From positions 2,170,001 to 2,234,000 of the forward strand of contig NZ_LR134363.1 in the NCBI RefSeq assembly GCF_900637295.1: DNA of 64,000 bases, written 5' to 3'. Position numbers and translations under genes: made by a program. The DNA is from Actinomyces slackii. GTDB taxonomy: Bacteria > Actinomycetota > Actinomycetes > Actinomycetales > Actinomycetaceae. The notes beneath the pieces were generated by a model that searched no databases, had not been told where the DNA came from, and saw only the letters and a program-made list of their open reading frames with translations. Of the stretch, positions 27,105 through 35,708 are shown piece after piece; positions within the stretch are counted from its first letter, which is position 1; every line of letters starts with the position of its first letter.

Positions 27105-27399
27105 TCACCGGTCGTTCTTCGCGAAGAAGGCTGCCGCTTTTTCCCAGGAACTCGTTCTCCTGACGCAACTCGCGGACCTCACGCCGAAGCCGAGTGATCT
27201 CAGCCGCCTCCGCTGCCGCTTCCTTCTCCTGATCCGTGGCGTGCTCCATCCTGTGCCTCGCGACCCAGTTACCCACCGTCTGAGCCACCAGACCATAGGA
27301 GGCCGCCACCGACGCGATCGACCGCTCCTTGTCGATCACCTCGCGCACCACCTGTTCCTTGAACCCCTCACAGTCACCTCGCCCTTGACATGGTCCCAT
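27105..27399 (-). pseudogene. IS3-family OrfA, frameshifted
   Basis: The HTH subunit begins at the ATG at 27399 (FKEQVVREVIDKERSIASVA) and its coiled coil reads RQENEFL. The expected ending KAAAFFAKNDR is then found in another frame, across the run CTGGGAAAAAGC near 27144. One extra G would explain it. It could be a real mutation or a sequencing error. Confidence 0.65.
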
Positions 27400-27449
27400 C
27401 CTATCGAATCAAAGGAAGACGAAAATCCTCCCCTGTCCGAAAAACACCA

Positions 27450-27685
27450 CTCACCCCAACCACACCCGCGACGCCATTGAGGCCCACCTGACCATCGTTG
27501 TCGCCGCCCTGGCCATAGCCCATCACCGCCAACAGACGACCGGGATAAGCATTAAAACAATCATCCAAGAACTCAAACCACCACAAGAAGTCATCATCAG
27601 CGTTAACGGGCATCACATTATTGCCCAACCCCAAATCGCAACAACAGCACAAAAAATCATCAACGAACTAACCTCGGGGCACTAA
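27450..27685 (+). pseudogene. C-terminal tail of an IS1634-like transposase
   Basis: About 75 residues in one frame (AIEAHLTIVVAALAIAHHRQ, then TTGISIKTIIQELKP) match the C-terminal pattern of IS1634/IS4-type transposases and end at TAA 27683-27685. The rest of the gene is missing, cut off by the IS3 element. Codon use is AT-rich. Confidence 0.6.
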
Positions 27686-27776
27686 GTTGAGACAACTCAG
27701 GTGCCAGTACGCCACCGGCGTTCGGCGCGACTCGGGCAGCATACGTGTAGTCCGTGAAGCTTGGTGGGGCCAGCCA

Positions 27777-27806
27777 TTGACACCCCAGTGGAGGCGCTGT
27801 TATCAT
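27777..27806 (+). promoter_or_regulatory. Strong sigma-70-type promoter before the PKS cluster
   Basis: A consensus -35 TTGACA (27777-27782) is followed after 18 bases by TATCAT (27801-27806), five of six bases of the -10 consensus. The transcript would carry a leader of about 215 bases before the ABC ATPase gene. The rest of the gene-free stretch 27686-28029 holds a weaker second candidate (TTGCCA with TACACT, around 27893-27920) and no other recognisable feature. Confidence 0.55.
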
Positions 27807-28029
27807 CGAGATGCGTTTCTATAACGTGGGCAACAATCCTTGAATTGATGCCCCCACCCACCCTTACAAGTTGAGAGCACATCCGTCGGTCTTGCCATCG
27901 TCCGCTCGTCTTGTACACTTGCGGCGTGGTGCCCCGTCGGATGGGTCAAGGTATACGCATGACTATGTGTCAGACCGCCACAACCCGTCGCACGGCCACG
28001 TCCCCCATTCGGTGTAAAGGGGGTGACTC

Positions 28030-28932
28030 ATGTCGCTGGTCATTGAGACGCGTTCACTAACCAAGAGTTACGGAAAATCCCGTGGTGTCGAGGATGTCAA
28101 TCTCGCCGTCGAGAGGGGTGAGGTCTTCGGCTTCATCGGCCCAAATGGCGCGGGAAAGAGCACGACTATCCGAACACTTCTCGGCTTCCTGAAGCCCACG
28201 AGTGGGAGCGCTAAGGTTTTGGGTTACGACGTGGTCGAGGAGTCTCGCGAAATCCACAAGAGAATCGGCTATCTCCCTGCAGACGTCAGCCTCTACGATG
28301 ACATGACGGCGGGTGAGTTGCTTGATTTGTCTGCGAGGTTCCACGATGTCGATGGGTCTGAGAAGATAAAGGAACTCAGTTCACGGCTGGATCTCAACCT
28401 GTCGAAGAAGTTCCGTTCGCTGTCGACAGGAAACAAGAAGAAGGTCGGGATCATCCAGACCATTCTTCACGATCCCGACTTGCTCATCTTCGACGAACCC
28501 ACCAGTGGCTTGGACCCTTTGGTCCAAAACACCTTCTACGAGATTCTTCGCAACGAACAAGGCGCTGGCAAGACCGTCTTCTTCTCGTCCCACGTTCTCA
28601 GCGAGGTGCAGCGACTCTGCAACAGGGTCGCGATCATCAGGGAGGGCAGGCTCGTCGCGGTCGAGGAATTGTCCGAGCCCGGCGCTGCCCAGTACAAGTC
28701 GGTTCGAGTCCGGTTCCGCGACCCTGACGTGAAACCGGAGTTCGCGGGGGCCAATTCCATGGAGAAGACAGAACTTGGGTACAAGTTTATGATCCAGGGT
28801 GATGTCAATCGACTGCTCGGCTGGCTCGCCGGGCATGAGGTCGAGGAACTGACAATCGAAGACCCGCCTCTCGAGGAAGTCTTCTTGAACTTCTATTCGG
28901 GCGATGACAAGACTCAAGGGAGGGGGGTCTGA
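28030..28932 (+). CDS. ABC transporter ATP-binding protein
   Basis: This is a DrrA-like ATPase of 300 residues, probably energising export of the cluster's product or self-protection. It has Walker A GPNGAGKST near residue 39, the signature-like LSTGNKKK (the usual Gln and Arg of LSGGQ/R altered), Walker B LLIFDEPTSGLD and the switch His in FFSSHVLSEV. The C-terminal 80 residues form an accessory domain. The start follows AAGGGGGTGA. The permease gene follows after one base, so the two form a transporter. Codon use is less GC-extreme than in the core genes. Confidence 0.9.
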   Translation: MSLVIETRSLTKSYGKSRGVEDVNLAVERGEVFGFIGPNGAGKSTTIRTLLGFLKPTSGSAKVLGYDVVEESREIHKRIGYLPADVSLYDDMTAGELLDLSARFHDVDGSEKIKELSSRLDLNLSKKFRSLSTGNKKKVGIIQTILHDPDLLIFDEPTSGLDPLVQNTFYEILRNEQGAGKTVFFSSHVLSEVQRLCNRVAIIREGRLVAVEELSEPGAAQYKSVRVRFRDPDVKPEFAGANSMEKTELGYKFMIQGDVNRLLGWLAGHEVEELTIEDPPLEEVFLNFYSGDDKTQGRGV

Positions 28933-28933
28933 C

Positions 28934-29743
28934 GTGCATGGGGTCCTTTTCCGCACGGACGTTCGTCGTCACCGCACCTCGTTCATCGTCTGGGCGTTGA
29001 TCTTGCCACTCATGAGTATTTTCCGCATGGCGGGATACCCTGAGTTCTACGAAAAGTACGGTTTTGCCAAGGAGGCTCTGCAGGAGTTTTCGCCGGCGGA
29101 AGTGGCAATGTTCGGCCTTGCCGGCGTCGACATGACCAGCATCACCGGGTACTATGGGGCTCGTGTCTTCTCGGTCCTAGTACTCTTGGGCGCGGTTTAC
29201 TTGATCATGCTGGGCGCAACGATCTTATCCAAGGAAGAAGACGACAACACAATCGAGTACCTGTTGGTGCAGCCACTGAGTCGTACCGCGATCGTGGTGA
29301 CGAAGGTCGCAGTGGTCATTTTCTATGCTGTCGCCCTCAACATCGTTCTGTTTCTTGCGTCCTGGGCGATGTGTGTCGCTTTCCAGCAGGACGGGTATTC
29401 CCTGCAGGCGCTCCTCCAACTGGCTCTCGGGTCGTTTCTCGTGCACTTGATATTTGCTGCGATCGGATTCCTTCTGTCGGTCTTCGTAGTGCGTTCCCGG
29501 GTCATTTACCCGCTCACCATCGGAATCTCTCTCGGCGCTTATTTTCTTCAGATGCTTGCGAACTCCAGCGATTCGGCCCAGTGGTTATCGTGGTTCTCGT
29601 TCTTCTCCTACGTCCGAGTCGACGAAGCGACCAAGGGGAGTGCCACGATGGATCTTGCCCATCTACTGGTGTCATTGTTCGTGATCGTCGGATGTTTTGC
29701 CGTTGCAGTATTCGTGTATCGGCGCAAGGACATCTCGGCCTAA
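28934..29743 (+). CDS. ABC transporter permease
   Basis: This is an ABC-2-type membrane protein of 269 residues with about six hydrophobic segments (ALILPLMSIF, LVLLGAVYLIMLGATIL, VVIFYAVALNIVLFLASWAM and others). The loop SKEEDDNTIEYLLVQPLSR is typical of these permeases. The frame is open to 28904, but the GTG at 28934 has AGGGAGGGG upstream and starts two bases after the ATPase stop. It pairs with the ATPase to form an exporter. Confidence 0.88.
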   Translation: MHGVLFRTDVRRHRTSFIVWALILPLMSIFRMAGYPEFYEKYGFAKEALQEFSPAEVAMFGLAGVDMTSITGYYGARVFSVLVLLGAVYLIMLGATILSKEEDDNTIEYLLVQPLSRTAIVVTKVAVVIFYAVALNIVLFLASWAMCVAFQQDGYSLQALLQLALGSFLVHLIFAAIGFLLSVFVVRSRVIYPLTIGISLGAYFLQMLANSSDSAQWLSWFSFFSYVRVDEATKGSATMDLAHLLVSLFVIVGCFAVAVFVYRRKDISA

Positions 29744-29814
29744 CTTGCGAAAGACCCCACGGGCATCATCCGCCAGCGGGGCGGTATAGCGCACCGACAG
29801 CGCTGCGGTCAACC

Positions 29815-29841
29815 GCCGCGTGCTATCTGCGCGGCTTTTTT
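29815..29841 (+). terminator. Intrinsic terminator or attenuator before the PPTase gene
   Basis: GCCGCG pairs with CGCGGC around a 9-base loop and is followed directly by six T residues. It lies 71 bases after the permease stop and only 35 bases before the PPTase ATG. A GCGG/CCGC hairpin just upstream overlaps its 5' arm, so the pair could act as alternative structures. Confidence 0.6.
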
Positions 29842-29876
29842 GGGACCTGTACACGGACCGGAGGTGAGGCACGACT

Positions 29877-30614
29877 ATGTTCGAGAGCACGAGGCGGTTG
29901 CGTTTGTCGCGCTCGGGCCGTCAGTCGGAAGCGACCATTAGTTGCGTTCTCGTCGGCGACTGGTCGTCTTTTGTGGAGTCATTGCACCCCTACGAGTGGG
30001 AGCAGTTGGGGCGCGCGAGGTCCGACAAGAGGCGGTCGGATTTCGTGGCTGGGCACCATGCAGCTAAATTGGCGATCTGCGCGCAGCTCGCGACGTGGCT
30101 TCGTCCTTCTTCAATCCTCATCGAGCCTGGTGTGTTCGGACAGCCGATCGTCCGCTGCCCTGAGTCGGCGAGGGTCGGGGTCAGCATCGCTCACAGCGGC
30201 GGATGCGCCGTGGCGATCGCTTTCGACGTCGGGCATCCCATGGGAATCGACATTGAGTTGATCAATCGGAGGCGGGAGGCCACCCTGCGATCCCAAGTGG
30301 TCGACAGCGAGGTCAGTTTGTGCCTCGCACACCGGGTGTCGATGCTCGAGATGAGTACCCATCTGTGGTGCGCCAAGGAGGCGGTGGGTAAGGCGATGCT
30401 CACGGGACTGACCGTGCCGTCCTCGCTGCTCGAGGTGTCGTCCGTGGTCGCAGATCATGATGGGTACCGCATCCGGTTCCGGAATCTCATCCAGTACGGG
30501 GCCAGGGCGGTTCGAATCAGAAACTACGCGGTGGCTCTGGGCCATCCGCGCGACACGGAGCTCCAAGGACTCGACTCAACGAAGGCACTCGTCGCGGGGG
30601 TGGCCCATGCGTGA
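29877..30614 (+). CDS. Sfp-type 4'-phosphopantetheinyl transferase
   Basis: This enzyme, 245 residues, would convert apo-ACP domains of the PKS to the holo form using coenzyme A. The family motifs are GVSIAHSGG near residue 101, GIDIELI near 122 with the Mg-binding acidic residues, and WCAKEAVGKAM near 163. It starts after GGAGGTGAGG. Its last eight bases overlap the next gene, so translation with the trans-AT protein is probably coupled. Its presence inside the cluster supports a dedicated activation step. Confidence 0.9.
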   Translation: MFESTRRLRLSRSGRQSEATISCVLVGDWSSFVESLHPYEWEQLGRARSDKRRSDFVAGHHAAKLAICAQLATWLRPSSILIEPGVFGQPIVRCPESARVGVSIAHSGGCAVAIAFDVGHPMGIDIELINRRREATLRSQVVDSEVSLCLAHRVSMLEMSTHLWCAKEAVGKAMLTGLTVPSSLLEVSSVVADHDGYRIRFRNLIQYGARAVRIRNYAVALGHPRDTELQGLDSTKALVAGVAHA

Positions 30615-33600
30615 CTGGGCATTCATCTTTCCCGGGCAGGGTTCCCAGTTCCCCGGCATGGGGCACGACCTTTGGCTTCGGTTTCCCGAGTTCAGAAGGG
30701 ACATGCAGCAGATCGACACCGTGGTGCGGGATTACCGCGGCGACGGGTTCTTGGACGCGCTGTATGGTGATGAGTGGGCCAACGCCGTGACGGATCTTCG
30801 CGTGAGCCATCCGGCGATCTTCTCGCTCCAGTACTCCGTATCGCAACTCCTGATCCGACGCGGGGTGCAGCCGACCTGCTTGGTGGGGGCCAGCCTGGGA
30901 GAGGTGGCAGCGGCCACGTTCGCCGGCGGGTTCGGGGCCGAGACGGCAGTCAGAATGATCTGTGAACAATCCGATCGAATTGTCGAGCAGTGTTCCCCGG
31001 GCGGGATGATGGCCGTGTTTGCCCGTCCGGAGGTATGGCACGATGGCATCGCCCCCCGACACGAGTGCGACCTCGTGTCGGTGAACGGGCCGGAGCACTT
31101 CGTCGTGACGGGAGGGCTGGACAACCTCAAGTCATTGCAGGCCGAACTGGATGCCGCCGCCGTCAACTACGTCGCGCTGCCGGTGAGGTATCCGTTCCAC
31201 TCAAGACGGCTTGACTCCCTGAAGCCTCCAACCCGCACGGAAGCGAGTGCGGGATCGTCACTGCGAGTGCCCTTCTATTCGTGTGCCGCTGGTGGACGAG
31301 TAGACTCGCTCGAGCCCGGCCACTGGTGGCGCGTCTTCCGAGAACCGATCAGGGCAGCGACCGCCTTGCGGGCAATGGCCCAGTCGGGGCGGTATCGCTG
31401 TGTCGAGATCGGACCGGGAACCTCGATGTCCGCGATCCTGCGCCAGCACTCCATTCCCACCGAGTCCAGTCACGCCCTGGTGACGCCATTCATGAACAGC
31501 AGCCACATGGTCGAGAAGTTGTCCACGTTGTCCGACCAATACCCCACGGGGAGGGACCGACGCGCCTCCACCGCCCCCCAATCCGTCGACACCACTACAG
31601 AGGAGCTCCGTCTCATGTCACCACAACCGTCCGGGAAACCCGATGGCAATGAATTGCTCGCCTACGTCTTCCCAGGCCAGGGTTCACAGTCCATCGGTAT
31701 GGGCCATGAGCTCTTTGACCAGCACTCGGAAGAGCTCGCCCAGGCCGATCGGATCCTCGGCTGGTCGGTGAAGGAGTTGTGCCTCGCCGGTCCGAAGGAT
31801 CGCCTAGACAACACGGAGTTCACGCAGCCAGCCCTCTACGTCGTCAATGCGTTGAGCTATCTCAGTAAGATAGCGAACGGTGCGCCCCTTCCCGACTTCG
31901 TCGCGGGACACAGCTTGGGTGAGTACAACGCGCTCCATGCGGCAGGGATTGTGGACTTCGCCACGGGGCTGTCCCTCGTGAAGATCCGAGGTCAGTTGAT
32001 GGCTCGGGCCCGTGGCGGAGGAATGGCCGTGGTTCTGGGACTTGGCGAAGACGCTGTGGCCGCAGTCCTCGCCAAGGGCAGCCAGCAGGGCGTCGACATC
32101 GCCAACCTCAACTCGCCCGAGCAAGTCGTCATCTCCGGAATGCGTGAAGAGGTGCTGGGTTGCGAGCAGCTCTTCACGGCGGCGGGCGCACGCTTCGTGC
32201 CGCTCAACGTCAGCGGTGCGTTCCACTCCCGCTACATGCGCGATGCGCGGGAGCAGTTCGAGCAACAGCTGAAGGGTATTTCCTTTGGGAGGCCTTGTTG
32301 CCCAGTCATCTCAAACGTCACCGCTCGCCCCTATGACGCGGACACGGCACGCCTTCTTGCCGAGCAGATCACCTCTCCCGTGCAGTGGGTTGATACGGTG
32401 CGCTACTTGATGCGCGCCGGAGCGACCCTTGAGCAAGTTGGTCCCGGCAACGTGCTGACCGGCCTGACACACGCGATCGTGCGCAGCGACGCGAAGGCTC
32501 AGAACGAGAAGACGACCCGCGCCGAGGGGGTACGTCGATCGGTCAGTTCGGGACAACCAGAGCCGCGCGTCGAGTCCGCCCCCGTGCCAGCGCCCGGAAA
32601 TGAGACGCTCTGCTCGGCATACGGGCTCAAGCATCCCTATGTCACCGGCTCGATGTATCGCGGGATTGCGTCCAAGGAACTCGTTGAGCGTATCGCGCTG
32701 GCCGGCATGCTTGGGTTTGTCGGCACTGGGGGAATGCCGCTGTCCGAGGTCGGCGTTTCAATCGACTACCTCCAGCGGCGGCTTCCGGCGGGGACGCCGT
32801 TTGGGTTCAACCTTCTGCACAGCCACGGTGATCCTCGACGCGAGGACGAGTTGGTCGATCTGCTGCTCTCGCGAGGCGTGAACGTGATCGAGGCATCCGC
32901 CTTCGTTGATGTGAGTCCGGCCCTGGTCCGGTTCCGACTCAACGGCGCGCACAGGGGTGCGGACGGGCGGATCATCACACCGCACCGGGTCATGGCCAAA
33001 CTCTCCCGCCCCGAGGTCGCCGCCGCGTTCATGAGCCCGCCGCCGGAATCGATCGTCTCGCAGCTCAAGGATGCGGCGGTCATCACGGCCGAGGAGGCGA
33101 GCCTCGCGCGTGACGTGCGCATGGCAGACGATGTCACGGCCGAGGCTGATTCGGGTGGACACACGGACGCTGCGGTCGCCCTCACCCTGATCCCCACCAT
33201 TGCCCGTCTGCGGGACCGCATGCAGGAGGAGTCTCCCCAGTTGCCTCGGGTGCGAGTCGGGGGTGCCGGTGGTATCGGAACTCCTGAGTCTGCGGCTGCC
33301 GCCTACCTGCTCGGCGCCGAATACATCGTCACCGGTTCGATCAACCAGTGCACCGTCGAGTCTGGGGCCAGCGAGGTGATGAAGGACCTTCTCCAGGACA
33401 TCAACGTCCAGGATACCGACTACGCTCCGGCGGGGGACATGTTCGAGCTGGGAAGCCGTGTGCAGGTGTTGCGACGAGGAGTGTTCTTCCCGGCTCGCGC
33501 GAACAAGCTCTACTCCCTGTACCGCCAGTTCGACTCCTGGGAGACGATCGATGTGGACACGCGCCACCAGCTCGAGCAGCGGTACTTCCGTCGCTCCTTC

Positions 33601-33921
33601 GACGGCATCTGGGATGAGGTGAAGTCGCGCGTCAGCATCAACTGCGGGGGAGCGCCCACCGATCGGCAGAAGATGCTGGCGGTCTTCAAGTGGTACCTCG
33701 CCCATTCGACGCAGCTCGCCCTAGCCGGAGACAAGACTCGAGTGGTCGACTTCCAAGTCCACTGCGGACCGGCGTTGGGGGCGTTCAACCAGTGGGTCAA
33801 GGGCACCGAGTTCGAGAGCTGGCGGAACCGTCATGTTGATGACATCGGGATCAAGCTGATTACCGAAATGGGCCGGTTGTTGGATTCGAGGTCACGGGAC
33901 TTCGCAGATTTTGCGAGTTGA
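30607..33921 (+). CDS. Trans-acting acylhydrolase-AT-enoylreductase fusion
   Basis: This 1104-residue protein serves the AT-less PKS in trans. Residues 1 to about 310 form an AT-fold domain with GASLGE (Ser96) in place of GHSLGE and no clear RGxLM arginine, as expected for a proofreading acylhydrolase like PedC. Residues 350-640 are a canonical malonyl-type AT: GHSLGE with Ser436, IRGQLM and GAFHS. Residues 665-1104 are a PfaD-type FMN enoylreductase (GGAGGIGTPESAAAAYLLGA). The order AH-AT-ER is known from other trans-AT pathways. The ATG at 30607 overlaps the PPTase stop; the frame is open further upstream, but the AT domain begins here. Confidence 0.9.
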   Translation: MRDWAFIFPGQGSQFPGMGHDLWLRFPEFRRDMQQIDTVVRDYRGDGFLDALYGDEWANAVTDLRVSHPAIFSLQYSVSQLLIRRGVQPTCLVGASLGEVAAATFAGGFGAETAVRMICEQSDRIVEQCSPGGMMAVFARPEVWHDGIAPRHECDLVSVNGPEHFVVTGGLDNLKSLQAELDAAAVNYVALPVRYPFHSRRLDSLKPPTRTEASAGSSLRVPFYSCAAGGRVDSLEPGHWWRVFREPIRAATALRAMAQSGRYRCVEIGPGTSMSAILRQHSIPTESSHALVTPFMNSSHMVEKLSTLSDQYPTGRDRRASTAPQSVDTTTEELRLMSPQPSGKPDGNELLAYVFPGQGSQSIGMGHELFDQHSEELAQADRILGWSVKELCLAGPKDRLDNTEFTQPALYVVNALSYLSKIANGAPLPDFVAGHSLGEYNALHAAGIVDFATGLSLVKIRGQLMARARGGGMAVVLGLGEDAVAAVLAKGSQQGVDIANLNSPEQVVISGMREEVLGCEQLFTAAGARFVPLNVSGAFHSRYMRDAREQFEQQLKGISFGRPCCPVISNVTARPYDADTARLLAEQITSPVQWVDTVRYLMRAGATLEQVGPGNVLTGLTHAIVRSDAKAQNEKTTRAEGVRRSVSSGQPEPRVESAPVPAPGNETLCSAYGLKHPYVTGSMYRGIASKELVERIALAGMLGFVGTGGMPLSEVGVSIDYLQRRLPAGTPFGFNLLHSHGDPRREDELVDLLLSRGVNVIEASAFVDVSPALVRFRLNGAHRGADGRIITPHRVMAKLSRPEVAAAFMSPPPESIVSQLKDAAVITAEEASLARDVRMADDVTAEADSGGHTDAAVALTLIPTIARLRDRMQEESPQLPRVRVGGAGGIGTPESAAAAYLLGAEYIVTGSINQCTVESGASEVMKDLLQDINVQDTDYAPAGDMFELGSRVQVLRRGVFFPARANKLYSLYRQFDSWETIDVDTRHQLEQRYFRRSFDGIWDEVKSRVSINCGGAPTDRQKMLAVFKWYLAHSTQLALAGDKTRVVDFQVHCGPALGAFNQWVKGTEFESWRNRHVDDIGIKLITEMGRLLDSRSRDFADFAS

Positions 33922-34027
33922 CTGACCACGCTGACGCATGGCATCTGATCGGTTACGCGCCTGGATGACGCAGACGGACTGGATGACTTACTCGAAACCG
34001 ATGATGCAGACCTATAGGAGAAACGTG

Positions 34028-34840
34028 ATGCTGGACTTGGAGACGATTCGGGTGAAACCGACGAGGGAGGGGCGTGGCACCACCGTCCTTTTCGTCCACG
34101 GCGGGTACTTCGCGGCATGGTGCTGGGAGAAGTTCCAGCCGTATCTGGCGGACCGGGGCTACGGCTCGTGGGCGGTCAGTCTGCGGGGACACGGCGCAAG
34201 CCGCACGACGCAGCCGCTCAGATCGCTGAGGCTCGAGCAGTACGTCGAGGACGTCGTTGAGACGTTGAAGGCCATGCCGACGAGACCGGTCGTTGTCGGG
34301 CACTCGATGGGTGGTGGCATCGTTCAGAAGGTCCTTGGCGCTGACGAGGACCTTGTGTCCGGCGTCGTGCTGTTGTCCTCGGTGCCCCCGTCCGGCGTCG
34401 GGGGGAAGGAGGCGCTGGCGTGGACAAAGCTCGGCATGGGGGCCATGGTCAAGCTGTGGAAGCTGCACAGCGGCAAGCTCGGTCCCGAGGATGCTGCTGA
34501 TCGGACGGCCTTCCCCTACGGGATGTTCTTCGCCGGTGATCTCGACAAGGACACGCTCGTCTCGTACGGCAGCCGGATGCAGGGAGAATCACAGCGTGCC
34601 GGAAAGCAACTGTCACGGACGGTTCTGCGGGACCCCAAGTCGGTGGGCGTGCCGGTGGCGGTCATCGGGGGGGAAGAGGACCTGTTCTTCGCCCCGCAGG
34701 TGAATCACGCGACTGCCGATGTCTATGGCGTGGACGCCACCATCGTGTCCGGCGTAGGTCATGCGGCCATGCTCGATTCGAACTGGGTCGCGGTCGCGGA
34801 CCGACTGATCGACTTCCTCGAATCGTTGGAGGAGCGCTGA
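34028..34840 (+). CDS. Alpha/beta-fold hydrolase
   Basis: This is a 270-residue alpha/beta hydrolase with the oxyanion region FVHGGYFAAW near residue 23, the nucleophile elbow GHSMGGG near residue 92 and the catalytic His in GHAAMLD near residue 238. The ATG at 34028 follows AGGAG; a GTG three bases earlier is also possible. It lies after a 106-base gap and is coupled to the next gene (TGATG). It could act in release, editing or tailoring of the polyketide, but the substrate is unknown. It is not the short type II thioesterase form usual in PKS clusters. Confidence 0.82.
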   Translation: MLDLETIRVKPTREGRGTTVLFVHGGYFAAWCWEKFQPYLADRGYGSWAVSLRGHGASRTTQPLRSLRLEQYVEDVVETLKAMPTRPVVVGHSMGGGIVQKVLGADEDLVSGVVLLSSVPPSGVGGKEALAWTKLGMGAMVKLWKLHSGKLGPEDAADRTAFPYGMFFAGDLDKDTLVSYGSRMQGESQRAGKQLSRTVLRDPKSVGVPVAVIGGEEDLFFAPQVNHATADVYGVDATIVSGVGHAAMLDSNWVAVADRLIDFLESLEER

Positions 34841-35694
34841 TGCCGCAGCAAGGAGCTCCTATCTTCGCGTCCCGCACCCGTGCCAGTTCATATGATGCCT
34901 GCTCAATCGGCGCCGGCATCGACGCCGAGACGGCGCGGCTCTCGGCCCAGGTCGACCTCTTCTGGGAGAAGGAGAGAAGGCTCTACGAGTCCTACGGGCT
35001 CGGCGCCGCCCGTCGGGTCGTCGAGTTGGGGTGTGGTCCCGGCTTCGTTCTGCGCCACATGGCCCACGAGTTTCCCGGTCTCGAACTGCACGGGCTTGAA
35101 CTCGATCCCGACCTGGTGGTGCGCGCTCGGGAAATGTTCGCCGAGGAGTCGTTGGACGTGACCGTTCGAGAGGCGAGCATTCTGGACACTGGCTACGAAG
35201 AGAGGGCATTCGACTTCGTGCTCGTGCGACTCGTCCTCGAGCACCTGCCCGATCCCGAGAGGGCGCTGCACGAGATCCTTCGGATCACCAAGCCTGGCGG
35301 ACGTGCAGTCGTAGTGGACAACGACTTCGAGATGCATCTCATGGCGAGCCCGCCAGTGCCGGAGTTGCGCGAGGTGTACTCGGCCTATTGCAGGGCGCGC
35401 GAGGACGAGGGCGGTAACCCACTGATCGGCCGAGACCTTCCGCTGCTCCTGCGCGAGACCGGGTTCGTCGACGTTGACTACGACATCGTGGCGGCGCACA
35501 GTGCGGTGCTGGGTGACGAGATCTTCTCGCGCTCCGAGGGCATCAGCATCCCGTCGCGACTCGTTCAGGACGGCTACCTGAGCAGTTCGACCATGGGCCA
35601 CCTTTCACGACGCTGGCGTGACGTTGTGCGAAGTCCCCGACATGCCCAGATCCGACAACTTCATGTGAGCGCCGCCAGACGACCGACAATCTGA
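34840..35694 (+). CDS. SAM-dependent methyltransferase
   Basis: This is a class I methyltransferase of 284 residues. The SAM-binding motif VELGCGPGFVL is at about residues 61-71, the acidic strand end is LELDPDLV, and post-motifs include LVRLVLEHLPDPE and LRITKPGGRAVVVD. It is stand-alone, unlike the two methyltransferase domains inside the PKS, so it may methylate an oxygen or carboxylate of the product. It overlaps the hydrolase stop by one base. Confidence 0.85.
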   Translation: MPQQGAPIFASRTRASSYDACSIGAGIDAETARLSAQVDLFWEKERRLYESYGLGAARRVVELGCGPGFVLRHMAHEFPGLELHGLELDPDLVVRAREMFAEESLDVTVREASILDTGYEERAFDFVLVRLVLEHLPDPERALHEILRITKPGGRAVVVDNDFEMHLMASPPVPELREVYSAYCRAREDEGGNPLIGRDLPLLLRETGFVDVDYDIVAAHSAVLGDEIFSRSEGISIPSRLVQDGYLSSSTMGHLSRRWRDVVRSPRHAQIRQLHVSAARRPTI

Positions 35695-35708
35695 CAGGAG
35701 ATTGACAA

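Larger units (their letters stand above)
26194..27449 (-). mobile_element. IS3-family element with frameshifts
   Basis: This is a 1256-bp element with terminal repeats sharing GGTGTTTTTCGGAC on both ends. It carries a catalytic orfB in one frame and an orfA that is broken by an apparent one-base change. It sits between a truncated small gene and an IS1634-like remnant. No target duplication is obvious. Confidence 0.8.

Noticed and set aside
27959-28060. A 33-codon reading frame overlapping the ABC ATPase start as a leader peptide
   Set aside because: It lacks a ribosome-binding site, and its end is out of frame inside a certain gene. I mention it only as part of the leader.
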